This document shows positions 31,458-43,500 of a stretch of 64,000 bases of DNA, piece by piece. The position numbers and the translations under genes are program-made. Every line of letters starts with the position of its first letter. Position 1 is the first letter of the stretch. The notes beneath the pieces are model-generated. The model did no database searches. It saw nothing but the letters and a program-made list of their open reading frames with translations, and had not been told where the DNA came from. The DNA comes from Diphasiastrum complanatum (taxonomy: Eukaryota; Streptophyta; Lycopodiopsida; Lycopodiales; Lycopodiaceae). Where the stretch lies: contig CM055104.1 in the NCBI GenBank assembly GCA_029204225.1, forward strand, positions 49,495,399 through 49,559,398, given 5' to 3'.

Positions 31458-32787
31458 GTGGATGATGAATTGCCAGATGCTGTGTTGTTCTATGTTGGAG
31501 CAATACCTGAGTGGGTGGCAAATATTGTTGAGTACCTGATGCTAGGACAACCGAATGACTCTTTGACAAAAGTACAGAAGAGACAATTGATTCATAAGGC
31601 TCAACCTTATCAATTAATTGTAGGACAATTGTACCGTCGTGGATCAAAAAACTATTTTACAAAGATGTGTTTTACTGCATGAAGTAACAGATTTGATCAT
31701 GTTTTCACATGATGGCATGGGTGGAGGACACTTCTCTACAGATATTACTGTTCGCAAACTTTTGCAATCCGGTTGTTGGTGGCCTACGCTTCATAAGGAC
31801 AGAGAAAATTTTATTCAGACATGTGATGTTTGCCAGCGAGCACGACGGCCTACTCGACAAAATTATGGACCCTTACATCCAGTTTTATCGCAAGCACCGT
31901 TTGATAAATGAGGACTGGATTATGTTGGTCCTATTCATCCTGCTACGAAAGGATCTCAGGCTCGATACATTATCGTCACAACTGATTATATGATCAAGTG
32001 GGTTGAAGCCAAAGCTGTCAAAGTGGCTGATGCGAAATCTACGGCCAAGTTTCTATATGAAAATATTATAATCAGATTTGGATGTCCGATCAAAATTGTC
32101 AGGAACAGTGACCGGGGTACACACTTTGTTAATCAAACAATAAAGTGTTTATTGGAAGATTTTTTTGTTATACACAGATTTAGTACTCCCTATTATCCCA
32201 GAGGGAATGGCCAAGCTGAATCTTCCAATAAGATTCTCTACACCATTATGACAAAGACAGTTGAAGCAAGTTGATCCGATTGGGAACATAAACTGTATGC
32301 AGCATTATGGGCATTCAGAATCGCTTACAAAAATAGTACAAATCAAACACCTTTTCAACTGGTTTATGATCAAGATGCTGTTATGCCAATTGAATTTTTA
32401 ATCCCATCTTTACGCATAGCAGCAACGGAACACTTAAATGATGATATGTCCTTACAACTCCGTCATGAAGTGTTGCACAAATTATGTGAAACCCAATTGA
32501 TGGCAGTTCATGCCTTAGCAGTAGAGAAAGGCCGCCGCAAGGCATGGTACGATTGTTGTTTGCACAAGAAAGATCTGAAAGCAGGAGATCTTGCATTGAT
32601 GTACAAAACCAAGTTGATCAAGGGTAAGTTGAAGTTTACCAGAAAAGGCCCGTATAAAGTAAAGGAAATCTTGAACTATGACGCAGTAATTCTTGAGCAC
32701 TTGGATGGAAAACGATTTGATACTCCGGTAAATAGCAGCCGATTACACAAGTTTTGGCAGCCTGCTCCGCCAGTTCAGCAAGTCTGA
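31458..32787 (+). pseudogene. pol: Gypsy integrase
   Basis: A linker (VLFYVGAIPEWVANIVEYLM) leads to the HHCC finger HEVTDLIMFSHDGMGGGH..CDVCQRARRP (31682-31850). The core has DYVGPIHPATKG and TTDYMIKWVEAKA, then RNSDRGTHFVNQ with the second Asp and YPRGNGQAESSNK with the Glu. The C-terminal part (LKAGDLALMYKTKLIKGKL, then FTRKGPYKVKEI) resembles the usual GPY/F end. Stops at about 31682, 31911 and 32274 and frame changes make it non-functional, but the catalytic residues remain. A stretch of about 790 bp without a gene follows. Confidence 0.9.
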
Positions 32788-33575
32788 TCTCAATATTTTT
32801 TTTTAATTTTATTTGTTTTTCAATTTTTTGTTTTCAGTATCTAATTTGCTAAGTTTTTTTGGAAAAAGACAGTAAAATGAAAAATAAAAAAAATAAAAAA
32901 GCAAAAAAAATATGGAAAGACTAATGAGCAAAAGTCAAGAAGTCATTAGCATAAGAAAAAGGAAGCACAGAATTTTTGATGGACAATGACTTAGAAAATC
33001 ACTGATTTGGACAGATTTGGCCGATAGAGTATCAGAAACCTTCGCTGAGCTCTCAGACTGTACATACACCCTTAATTTATCTAAATTGAGGTGGGCGAAG
33101 GTCCCTGACAAGAGAAAATCCAATTTTTGAGACATGCAAATGTTCAGTGATATGTCATTTTGGGAACCTTTGTCGAGCATCATAACCTCATTATAAACCT
33201 TCGCCGACCTGCTAGATGATCTTAAAATGTCAAAATTAGGTTGTCCATAGGTTCAGATTGTGAAAAAATGCATTTATGACAGTACCTGGGCGAAGGACCC
33301 TCTTGGGCGAAGGTTCGTCCTTCGCCAGCCCTGGAAAACGTTCGCCTGATAGGTTCAGATCCCTAGAAACCTTCGCCGAGAATTTTATAGCTTATTTTTA
33401 CAATACTGCACATGCCTGCAAATTTTTGTTCAGAACTGATCAGCCAAACTACTATTCAGTGTAATGGACCTACCAAATTCACCTATAAGTTGGCTAAATT
33501 CGATTCATTCCTCACTTGTGCTAGCGAAGCTCTTGCGAATTTTTCTTGTGACCAAAGTCTTCCAAATTTTTTGCA
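32788..33575 (+). other. Gypsy spacer with CCTTCGCCGA motif cluster
   Basis: No gene. Poly-A/T-rich first half, then at 33028-33385 a dense cluster of (A)CCTTCGC(C/T)GA-type motifs in both orientations. Examples are at 33028, 33091 (complement), 33162, 33196, 33286-33350 (four copies including complements) and 33366. It may contain the promoter or splice signals of the extra ORF. Confidence 0.75.
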
Positions 33576-33623
33576 TTGCCTTTTGATACACTTTCACGCG
33601 TTTATAATTCCTTTCTGATCCTC

Positions 33624-36513
33624 ATGTCTTCTATCGATACTTCCCAGTCTCCGCGCTATACTATCCATCGTGATGTCCCATCTGCAACAAACATCATGAT
33701 TCTTCCTAGCACAAGCATGGTCACTCAGTGGATGACCCTTGCGGAGCCTCTACTCACTACAATGGGTATTCATGAGAGAGCCTTTTCGGGTCGCATCAAT
33801 ATGGATTTCATCACTCTTGCCTTCAGTACGTGGAAGGAAGAGAAATCCAAATTTTATATCACTTTCCAGGGAGCCACACACAAAGTGCGCGTCACTGAGG
33901 CCGCACTTGCTGCTATAGGAATATCATATGGTACGCAGGCCCCACCCAATCACAAGCACGCCAAACAGGCCATCAAGCCATTTATTGACCTCACCAACGA
34001 TCTGCACTGGACCAATGATGGCTATCTTTTGGAAGCCATCACTGAGCCTTCCATCCACGCAGCTGTCCAACTATTGAGTAATTTTCTAATGGTTGGCAAC
34101 CTCAGGAAAGACCGCATCACATCTCAAATCCTTGACAGGATAGTGGAATCCCACACTAAGTTGGCCAAAGCCCCTCTTGAACCATATAATTGGTTCAAGA
34201 CTGTTTCCGGTGAGTTCAAGCGAGCTATTAAGGCCAATACTAAGCAGCAGTTCACTGTTGGCTCTTTATTGTCCCTCTTCGCTGCTTCTCACTTAGAAAA
34301 CAGAATCCATGGCTTCCACCTAGATTCTGTGCTTTCGGTTTACGAAGAAACACCGGCAGAATCATCCCATCAGGCCTCAAGCTCTCATAGTCATCGTCGT
34401 CCACGCAGCGAGATCGTAATTCCTGACTCGCCTTTTGCGTCACGACGTCGCACTAGGCATACCTCGTCAGCTGCTCTTCCACCCCCTGTTGTTGTTCGCA
34501 CTGAACTTCCCATCCCTCTAGCCTCTGATGCTTCCCTCGCCTCTGCTCCCATACAAGGACAGTCTGTGACCATTGGGCCTACCATTCCCATCATAGCTGC
34601 CCAGGCCGCCTCATCCCTGCACACCGAAGCCACCTCACCCAACACACAGTTCTTTATAGATATGTTCGATGATTCTGACCCCCTTGGGGCCACCAAAGTC
34701 TTTGAAATGCCCCATAGCCCAATGCCCCATAGCCCAGCGCCCTTTGAACCCCAATCCCCTGGAAGAGGATTCGGACATATCCGTGAATCTATTGTTGGTG
34801 TCGAAGATGCCAGCCAGCAACCCCACACACAAGGTAGCCTAGCCACACTTCGGGTCGACACAGCTGTAAAATCACCAAAACAGTTCGACGCCACAGTGCC
34901 TGAAGAGTTTGAAGAGAAGAATATTTTTGAAGAAGAAGAGACCGTGGCACCTGTTTTACGCCAACCAACGACAATACCATCAGGTCCTGCTGCTGCTGCC
35001 GCTGCCACGACCATCGATTCTGGTGATGCTCTAGGATTGGTTTCAAGCCTTGGGCAAGTGAGCCAGTCTATGCTGGATAAGAAGAAAAAAATGGAGCAAG
35101 GAATCTCTGATCTAGGATCTGAAAACACTCTGATCAGCCAAAAAATTGTCCAGCTGCATCGAGAATTGAAGATAGCCAAACAACATGAAGATAAGGCCGA
35201 AAGCGAAAAGAAGTTGGCCCAGCAACAAGCAGATCGCTTGGAAAATTACATCAGCTCCCTGCAAAACGCCTTGACAACCGCACATGATCAGGTAGATAAG
35301 GCAGTGCAAGATGCCAAGCAACAGGTGCAGCTGCTGAAGGGGCAATTACAGATGGCCGAACAAGATCGCACGCGGCTTCAAGGTGAATTGGAGTGACCAC
35401 CCTTGAGCGTGATGCCTATCTGCAAATGCAAATACCCGATCATCCGGTCACACCGATGGAGATTGCATATTTATTCAAAAAGTGGAGACATACAAAGTGG
35501 CCCTTCAAGGATTCCAAGGCCGCTTTGATAGGTCCAAAGGAGTAGCTTCAACCGAGTTGGCAAAGGCAAAAGAGACCATCACCGCCTATGAGAAAGTAGC
35601 CGCTGTTGGAAGCCAGACCACAAATCCTCGTCCCGGTCATGCTGCAATTCTCCCCTTCGCGCCAAGAAGCTGTACCAATGGATACAGGGATTGATTCGAG
35701 CATGGACCAGGGGGGGAGCTCCAGATATAGCAGATCAACCGCCAACCATACCGGCAGTACAAGCGGGTCCATCCTCATCAAAGACAAGACCTCTATTCAG
35801 AAGGCCCATCAGCGTCGAGGACCAGATCCAGACCTTCTTAAAGCAACATCCGCATGAGTCTTCGTGTGGTGGATGGGTTCTGAAATTTAAGATCTCAAAG
35901 ATTGAGGCTGGCAAAGAGTTGGACAAAATACTTGCACTGGGAGAGCAGTCGGCATGGAGAATCACAGTTTTTGAGAAAACTTCGGAATCCATTAGGAGTT
36001 ATGTCGCCAGCCCTCGCCAGTTGCAGGTAGATCCCTATTACGTGCCAATGCCGCGAAGAAATAAATGGAAAGATTTGGGGTTAGCTATGTACAAAATCAC
36101 CATCCATACGCCCAGTTGGCCATCATTCATCAGCCTTACAGCTGGACCATTTCAGTGGACTTCCACCATACTTTACAAGCATATCAGAGAGAATATGTCC
36201 ACTCTCCAGATCCAACGGTGCGACAATCGACAATGTTTGCTAAAGATCTAACTCTGTTGGCGTCAGTGGCAACCAAATGGGATGATTGCCTCCCCTGGAA
36301 TTTGATCCAAATAAGCCGATGGCCTCAGAGCAAAACAAAGATCAGTTGACGATTGCTCGTCTCTATTTTCGTGCGGCTATGATGGGAGGCTCTTGGGAAT
36401 CCCGCTTCACCTCATGGGCAACTTTCAAATGGATTGTCGGAGCCCATCGTTGTTTCCTGCCACACAATTTGGATTTCAATACTGCACGCCTCGACTTTAT
36501 GGAGAAGGTGTAG
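33624..36513 (+). pseudogene. extra Gypsy 3' ORF, coiled-coil protein
   Basis: The main frame is 33576-35396 (606 codons). MSSIDTSQSPRYTIHRDV at 33624 is the more natural start. The N-terminal globular part (about 200 residues; SGRINMDFITLAFSTWKEE, EAALAAIGISYG) vaguely resembles the plant-transposon domain found in extra ORFs of Tat-type Gypsy elements. A Pro/Ser/Thr-rich middle follows, then about 120 residues of strongly predicted coiled coil (QKIVQLHRELKIAKQHEDK, QLLKGQLQMAEQDRTRLQ). After 35396 the text continues through other frames to about 36513 (VEDQIQTFLKQHPHESSCG near 35805-35865; RLYFRAAMMGGSWESRF near 36360), implying two or more frameshifts in a protein once near 950 residues. 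Function unknown. Confidence 0.65.
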
Positions 36514-36597
36514 TATCATTTAATTAAGATTCGGCGCGAAGCCAATAAAAGTCTCTAATAACTGCATACTGCAGGTGTCGTGGGACCGCCACTAGTT

Positions 36598-36610
36598 TTG
36601 GTGGGGGATA
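36598..36610 (+). other. polypurine tract (Gypsy)
   Basis: TTGGTGGGGGATA followed by one C lies directly before the right LTR. Confidence 0.85.
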
Positions 36611-36611
36611 C

Positions 36612-37384
36612 TGTTGGAGAGTTTGCGGATCCCAAGGCAACCCTAACCCTAGTTAATAAGTGAGAGAGATTTGGCACCTTGCATATGTAAGTCCAACCCG
36701 ATGATCACATAGTTATTTGATTGATTAGTTAAAAGTTAATAAACGGCTTTAGGCCTTTTTGCGGGACTTTTATTGTCGCTGGGCCTAAATGTCAAGTTAG
36801 TAAATAAAGTTGGGTTTCCCTCCAATTTTGATGGTTCCCACACTTTTTTAAATTTGAATAAAAAGAGAGGCAAGACTGGACCAATAGGATTCAGAGGCCA
36901 GGGTCCTCCTCTCTACTATAAAAAGGGACCAACTCGAGTTGCTCCTGATGTTCATTTTCTCATTTCAATAAAAGCAGATTGGTTCTCTTTAAAAATGGAT
37001 TGATGAATGTCCTTGCTCTTCCTCTTTTTTCCTCCATTTCTCATGCTTCCTTTGTATTTGCTAATTGTTGGATTTGATCGTTATTGAGATTGCTATTTCT
37101 TATGCTTTTTGTGTGAGAGAAAAGGAGAGAGAGAAGAGTAAGTTTCTATCATTGTTGTGGATTTAGGGTTAATGGATGTAGTGTTAATGCTTAGCGTTAA
37201 TGGATGTAGTGTTAATGCTTAGTGTTAATGGATGTTAGTGTTAGATCCTCCATTCATGTTGAAATCTGAACTAAACTATCGCTCTCATGGGAACGAACCT
37301 ACGCATGCCAACTAACTCCGTCTCTTTGATGCTAGATTGACTAGATCTTGGATTCAGGTTAGGCAAGGAAAGAAACCCACTACA
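36612..37384 (+). repeat. right LTR of the Gypsy element
   Basis: Matches the left LTR closely throughout, with TG..CA ends, the TATA-like CTATAAAAAGGGACC at about 36915 and the same GTTAATG tandem block minus 14 bp. It ends ..CCCACTACA, followed by the CCTTC duplication. Confidence 0.92.
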
Positions 37385-37389
37385 CCTTC

Positions 37390-38298
37390 ATGCAAGTATT
37401 TACGATGACTTTCATAAGCAACTTTTTTGAGACTATGAGAGTACCTTGCCACAAGATTTGGCCTGCACAAAAACAAGCATTGTTTCCACCCGTTTGAAAG
37501 CCTAGCCAACAAATGGATACTATCAATCATTATTAAAAAAAAGTATATTTCAAAGAATAATTTTAGTCATTGTAGTATATCATGTAAATGCCAGAAACTA
37601 GTTGTATGTAACTGTCAACAAACTCCTATGTACACAAGATAGACATTGTTTGAATGATTACCTGAGCATTCACTTAATCTTGGATAGTCATGCATTGTCC
37701 ACATTATGATGGCATGTAGTGTAAACTCCCTATCATGTAAGGGGCGTGAAATGTCATATGCTTTTATCCCCTTCCACAAATCTTCCAACTCATCAATAAG
37801 CGGCTCAAGATACACATCCATTTTCTTAACCTTGCGTTGGCTAGGAATTAGAAGTGCCAACACAGTGTGTCCCTTTTTTGTACTCAACCAAAGAGGAATA
37901 TTATAATTTACCAAGCAAATGGGCCAAATGGACCACACAGTTATTCGTATACTAAAGGGGTTCACACCATCTGTTGCAAGACCAAATCTCACATTTCTTG
38001 ACTCTTTGGCAAAGCTTGGATAATCTTTGTTCATGTGTTTCCATGCAGATGAATCTGAAGGCCGTACCCTGATCATCCCATCTGTAGAGGTATGGTGTGC
38101 GTGCCAGTCCATAAGTTGTGCAAGAGATTTACAATGAAATAAACAATGCAATCGTAAAATTACTGAAAAATGTTGTAAAACTTTGCACAGAATGGTTGTC
38201 CCTTGCAAATCATCTCTATATAGGAGTATCACAAATGGGACATCTCTTGAGTGATTGGTACCTTTCTCGATACAAAATGCAATCCTTTGGACATGCAT
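37390..38298 (-). pseudogene. TNP2 transposase, catalytic region
   Basis: The minus frame reads VRFGLATDGVNPF, the catalytic-Asp block of TNP2, then YNIPLWLSTKKGHTVLALLIP, DVYLEPLIDELEDLWKGIKAYD, LHAIIMWTMHDYPRLSECSG and, in another frame near 37400-37420, KVAYESHRKYL. The W(T)I.D(F/Y)P..(G/S)..SG block is diagnostic for CACTA transposases. The gene is interrupted at 37389 by the Gypsy element. A probable intron lies at 37480-37640. Confidence 0.85.
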
Positions 38299-38844
38299 GA
38301 TATTGCTTGTAGTCCATCCCGATGTTAGTCAACATTTTTCGTGCCTCATCTCTTGTCTTAAGCATGACATTCCCTTCTGGAAGAATTTTGTTTTTCAATA
38401 GTCTATATATGGCCAAAAAAAATCCTATTAAAAAAAATCATTAAATATTCAAATTGTGAAATTTGTTTCAAAGTAAATATGACAAATAGAGGGAAATAAA
38501 AAAAATCTCATATAATGAAGTGAGGCTTTGGTCACTCATCTATATTTGGCTTGAAGATTTAATAGAAGTAGAGAAGTCGCCAAAAGAGATGTCTTTGCTC
38601 TTGATGTCTTTGATTCTTCTCGCAATTTCTTTTCTTCTTTAAACAAAAGTGCCTCCTCATCTTGTTCATTGTGTCTAGCTGCACTATTATTCTCGTACAT
38701 AGCATCCAACATGTCTCGCATGGCTTCAAATTCTTCATTCATTGGAAGCTCATTTTCATCGTTGGAACGTGTTTGCGAAGAGGTTGATGAGCTAGATTCA
38801 GATGCATTAGTCTCTTGACTAATGCGCTCATCAATTTCCATCAT
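38216..38844 (-). pseudogene. TNP2 transposase, N-terminal exons
   Basis: Frame 38844-38536 starts MMEIDERISQETNASE, then EEFEAMRDMLDAMYENN and LLATSLLLLNLQAKYR, the end of the TNP2 leader. An intron-like AT-rich gap follows. Frame 38416-38216 then gives LLKNKILPEGNVMLKTRDEAR, MDYKQYHACPKDCILYRERY and RCPICDTP: the conserved I..C..DC.L(Y/F)..E......C..C zinc-binding box. This is the correct order for a CACTA transposase read on the minus strand. Confidence 0.8.
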
Positions 38845-38850
38845 CTATTT

Positions 38851-39756
38851 TAAGCCTTGGCATTGACAACGAGGTAATTGCTTTATATGAGGACCGTTGT
38901 ATGACATTTGTCATCTACGTTAGCCGTTACAAGCATTATTGTCTCCAACGCTAAATGAGGATAATAATCCTATAAACCAAAACAACAAGAAGTAGGTCGA
39001 AACTATGCTTGATAAACATTTTCTCCCAATACTTGATAGATCTAAATGTTGCATGAATATAAATTACCTCTTTATTAAAAAATTATCAACATACCAATGT
39101 ATCTATTAGACCATTTTTCTTTCCAACTTGTTAACATTCAATGAACTCAAAGAATTGCACACTTCTACATATTTACATATGTATAAATTTCACATACATT
39201 AGCTTTCACTTATTATCTTATGTAAACATCTAGGCAAATGACAATTGAGACTATACTTGATGAATAATGCTCCTAACATTTGACATATTTAATGACACAA
39301 ACCAAATACAATCAAGAATGCATGGATTATACATCTTTGCATATCAACAAAATTCAAATATTCACATTTGACTTATTGTCTTTTGCAAACATTTGGGTAG
39401 AGTATGGTTGAAACTATACTTGATGAACAATTCCTCTCCAACATTGATAGATTAGTGGCACAGATCATTACATAAGTGCCCTTTACATTCCTAGTGAAAT
39501 ATTTTTCTTTTCCATTGGTGCGTTCTTCAAAATCACATTTCGTCAGTCAAGGGTGGCCAATGGAATTATTTATATATGCAGCAATGTTTCCATGCACATC
39601 TGGACGTCCATCAATGTATGTATAATTTGCCCTTGAGATGTTGCATCCTTGCATGCGTTGCTCCTCTATAAAACAAGCATTTGAATTCAAGCCATATGAT
39701 TGCATCCTCCATTGGTGACTACACAAAGCATGTCAATCACCCCAATTGTATTGAGG
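38851..39756. other. no gene recognised
   Basis: AT-rich spacer with short phrases repeated once (CAT(T/A)TGACTTATTGTCTT, GACTATACTTGATGAA near 39250 and 39412). Probably the upstream part of the CACTA element; no terminal repeat found. Confidence 0.4.
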
Positions 39757-40125
39757 TCATGCATATGGCATCAATGTCACAAAACTATTTAGAGGGACCT
39801 CAATACTACTCAATGCAAAAAGGCCCAAACCAGCCTCAGGAAAGTGTTCACTAGGCATGATCATGTACATTCGACCCCAATACGTAAATGGTGTTCCATT
39901 TAATAGTAATGGTGATTGGAGTGACCAACACGAATATCTACCTCTAATGAAATGTTTTACTAATGGTTGCAAGCTAGGTGAAAGAGGAAGGTCAGACAAA
40001 GAACCTAGAATGTCTTTTGACACATCAACAGTGCGTAGTAATTTGCAATTATCTTTCAAACTAGTCATAATACAACCAAGACGTGTTCTCTTTTTTAAAG
40101 GGGTGGTCAAGTTTGTGAAATCCAC
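39757..40125 (-). CDS. unrecognised ORF, possible transposon exon
   Basis: 122 codons containing DLPLSPSLQPLVKHFIRGRY, SPFTYWGRMYMIMP-like text and AGLGLFALSSIEVPLNSFV. The last phrase has the look of a folded domain (xxxGxGLFAxxxI recalls SET-domain starts), but one phrase is not enough for a call. Same strand as the transposase gene upstream and the CACTA gene downstream; it could belong to either. Confidence 0.3.
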   Translation of the reverse strand: MDFTNLTTPLKKRTRLGCIMTSLKDNCKLLRTVDVSKDILGSLSDLPLSPSLQPLVKHFIRGRYSCWSLQSPLLLNGTPFTYWGRMYMIMPSEHFPEAGLGLFALSSIEVPLNSFVTLMPYA

Positions 40126-40566
40126 GTGGAGTATCGTGGAGGACTCATGTGCAACATCTAGGATAGGTGTGGTTGGGTGGTAAGAACGTTCTGGAGATTT
40201 GGAGAAATGGATTGAATCACAAGGTCAATATTCATGTGTCGAGACTTTGACCTGAAAAAGAGTAATCTTTTTTGGTGTTTTTTAATGGTCCTAGTTTTAG
40301 GCCAAAATCATGGATTTTTTTAATAAATCTCTAAATCTTGTTTTTAGAAAAAGCAAAAAAAATACATGTTTTAAATAAAGAACTACAAATTTTTTGTTGC
40401 AAACTTCATAAAACCATCATAATTACAAATGAAATAATAATTCAAGAGAACAAATGATTTTTGAAACTCAAAATCCCATTGAAATACAAAATAACTTAAA
40501 TTATATTTGCACATTCTTTTTTTTTAAAGTACATTTTCTAAGGAATTTTCACTGATGTCTCTCAAT
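40126..40566. other. no gene recognised
   Basis: AT-rich spacer between the unrecognised ORF and the 3' end of the DDE transposase-like gene. It may contain the end of that mobile element; no inverted terminal repeat was found by eye. Confidence 0.4.
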
Positions 40567-43500
40567 TCAGAACTTGACATATTCTCGACACTCATTTTCA
40601 GCTGATGAAGTGGAAGACCCATCTTCTTCATCAAAGTCAACTGGCATGTCTTCCTCAAAATCCGCATCTAATGTTGACAAAAAACCTTGTAAATCAGTTT
40701 TTCTCTGTTGATGACGAGTGGAAGATGATGGTTTTTCAAGTAATCCAAGTCGTTCTTTCATTATAGATATTGTTGACTTTCGTAGATGATTGGTCATTGT
40801 TAATTCAATATTAAATGCCAAAACATCTACAGCGTGTAGATTCAAATCGTCGACTCTTGGTTGATTTTTTGGGAATCTCTTTCTCTTGCCCTTTGGATCT
40901 ACTTGCAACATTTCGAGTTCGTACCTTCCCAAAAAAGCATTCGTTGAAGTGGTGCGAACCAATGGACACATAATACTTTTGTTTGATTGCTATTTTGAAT
41001 AAAACCAAGTACTTTGGCAATCCAAAATGGATGTCTTTCATTGTTTTCTGAAGTGCAACAAGGCTTCCAATCTGGATTTCATACAAATCATCGTGCCATT
41101 TCATTTTTGCAGCTTTTACACTTTGCCTAATCTTCTTTGAGCCCACACATTCCTCACCTTGCACAAGCTGCAGGAAATCATTATCTCGAGGAAGATCTGA
41201 AGATTCGATAGTCGTAGTTGATGTTTCTAATTTATGAGGCCAATGAAATTCATCAGTTGTTGATGTATGTTCGAGATTGAGCAAACTGATTTTTTGTTCC
41301 TCGAAAAAGTCCATCCACCAATGCTGATCAAACTCATCAAAAAGTTAATAAGCTGCTTGAATATCTGATTCCAAAAAATTTAATGAGACAAATGGATCGA
41401 TCTCACGATGTACTCTTTGCACCTTTTGTTCTTCTAGCAAGGACTTCAAGGGAGACAACATATGAAGCTTGATTTGAGTCGATGGAATGTTAAGCAAAAA
41501 TCGAACTCCTTCAAGAGGTAGCCACAAAACTGAATTTGAGAATAGTCTGCCCCATAATAAAATAATGTTTGATTCATTACATTTGATTCTAAATTGGTGC
41601 TGAAAGCTAATATCATTAATATTAGCTACGCATCGCTCTGTTTCGTTGGACGTCTTAACATAATCACGAAAATCATATGTGTGTCTGATTAATGACATGT
41701 TTGGCTTTGGCACATACGATTCCTCAACAATGCTTTGAAGCACTGGTAATGAAAATGCTTTCTTGCGTCTCAACCTCTTAGAAAAGCAACTAAATATTTG
41801 ATCAATTTGATCGTGGGTATGTCCTACCAACAAAAATCCTATTTTTACTTTTTTGAAAAAAAATTTCTCCACTAGCATAGACAAGTATGCAAAAACAATT
41901 TGATTATTATTTTCCCTAGCAGTGTTGTCAAGCTAAAATAAAGTATTTCTGGAAGATTTTCACCAAATTCGCAAATTATCTTATGTACAATGGTGATCAT
42001 CAAATTTGGATCATTTCGAACATTGGGATAATTAAAAAAGACCTTGGACTCCAAAGTGCCATTAAACACAAGTGTTCCAATGAGATGAACCTGAATAAAA
42101 TCTACCTCGCTCAAATTTTTGGGCACTCTGACAAAATGAGGCAACATTGTTTTCTTCTGATCCATGCCATCAAGTCCCAGATATTTTTGTGGACATTCCA
42201 AACATTTCTTTCGATGCATGGCCAACTTTTGTCTTTCAACTGTTTGTTGATTTCTGTGCAGTTGAAGAGCTTTTGCAGCATCCACTAAAACTACAATGAT
42301 TCACTTATTTAATAAACTAAAGATCATACCATAATGGTGTTCAAAAAGACTGCAACATAATGGTGTTAAAAAGACTGCAACATAAATTTTTTCAAAACAA
42401 AAAGTATTAAAATGAATGACAAATTTAATTAATATTTACCTTTCTCATCATTGGTCTTTGCAAGTTGTTTTGCAGACTTTAACAACTCCCAAGTGGAGCA
42501 TACTGTCATTCGTGATCTTTTGGGAATCTTTACCAGTCCAAAATCTCTTTTTCAAATTCTAAGAAAATATGAGTAACTTAAATAGGGAACATTTTTTGTT
42601 TTTGCAAACTCTTTGTACATCAAAAATATTTTTAATTTTGTAAAATTATCCGGCAAGTGAAAATATAAGAAATTAGGCAATTTTTTTCCGTGCACATCTA
42701 TGAAATGCTTTAGCCAAGCAGTTGCATTTAAAGCATCTAGAGAAACAGTTCGACCCTGTAAAGATCCCCGTAATGTTGGGTTTTTCTGAAGTCGTGCATG
42801 CATTCATTGAAGTCGTGAGTTTTCGATTGTGTGAACTGCTTTGTAAGCTTTGCGACAAACCTCTAAGGCATTTAAAAAATGCGAAAATGAGTTTTTGTCC
42901 AGCCTCACTGTTGCACACAAATAGTAATTTCTCTCATTCTTACTTCGTAAAAAGAAGTTTATCTTAATTCTTCAATTTCTCTGATACTCAACTTTTGCAA
43001 ACAACAAGATAAGCAGCAAATAATATTCCGTACCTTTCGAATCTCAGATTTTGTAATCACCTGTTTTTGACGATTCTTGAAATCAGGTGAGGATCTCAAG
43101 TCTCTCTTGTATTTTCTTTTTTGTTTGGAGTTTGATCTATAAATTGAACCTATGACACTAGTAGGTGCTTGAACTGGTTGAGAAGGTGTTGGAATTTCAT
43201 GACTGGGAATCCTGGCTCCAACCTCAGCATGTTTTGGACCCTGAAAAGGCTCTAAATTTTCAACGAATATAGCCTTTTTAGATTTAACACGACGAACATC
43301 ACTTTGAGAAGGTCTCCTACGAACATGAGAAAAGCTTGAACGTCACGGATCAACAGACTTACGCGGATCTGTTGATTTACTAGAATCAGTAACTTTTGAC
43401 TCATCACTCAATGATGCAACTTGTTCAAAAGAACAATGTTCTAGTTGTGCCGAGCCTATATCTAAAGAGGAGGACGAGGTCGAAAGATTTGATACAAGTT

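Larger units (their letters stand above)
27995..37384 (+). mobile_element. Gypsy LTR retrotransposon, lacking protease and RT, with extra 3' ORF
   Basis: LTRs 27995-28781 (787 bp) and 36612-37384 (773 bp) begin TGTTGGAG and end CCCACTACA, with a perfect CCTTC target duplication. The PBS is the tRNA-Asp type, and a G-rich PPT abuts the right LTR. The order is gag, RNase H, integrase, extra ORF. Protease and RT are absent: coding text passes from the second gag knuckle to RNase H within about 200 bp. The position of the extra ORF (after integrase, before the PPT) recalls Tat/Athila-type plant Gypsy elements. It is inserted in the CACTA transposase. Confidence 0.93.
27060..38850 (-). mobile_element. 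CACTA (En/Spm) element, coding part, split by a Gypsy insertion
   Basis: TNP2 transposase pieces run in order on the minus strand from 38844 to 37390 and resume at 27994 down to 27060. Removing 27995-37384 plus one copy of the CCTTC duplication brings the two halves together inside the HR(K)Y..G(Y)PFR block typical of TNP2. I could not identify the CACTA terminal repeats or the 3-bp target duplication, so the true ends lie outside the span given. Confidence 0.8.

Noticed and set aside
34391-35179. 262-codon minus-strand ORF
   Set aside because: It is a shadow of the plus-strand Gypsy 3' ORF, whose coiled coil and composition are more protein-like; the minus text has no motif.
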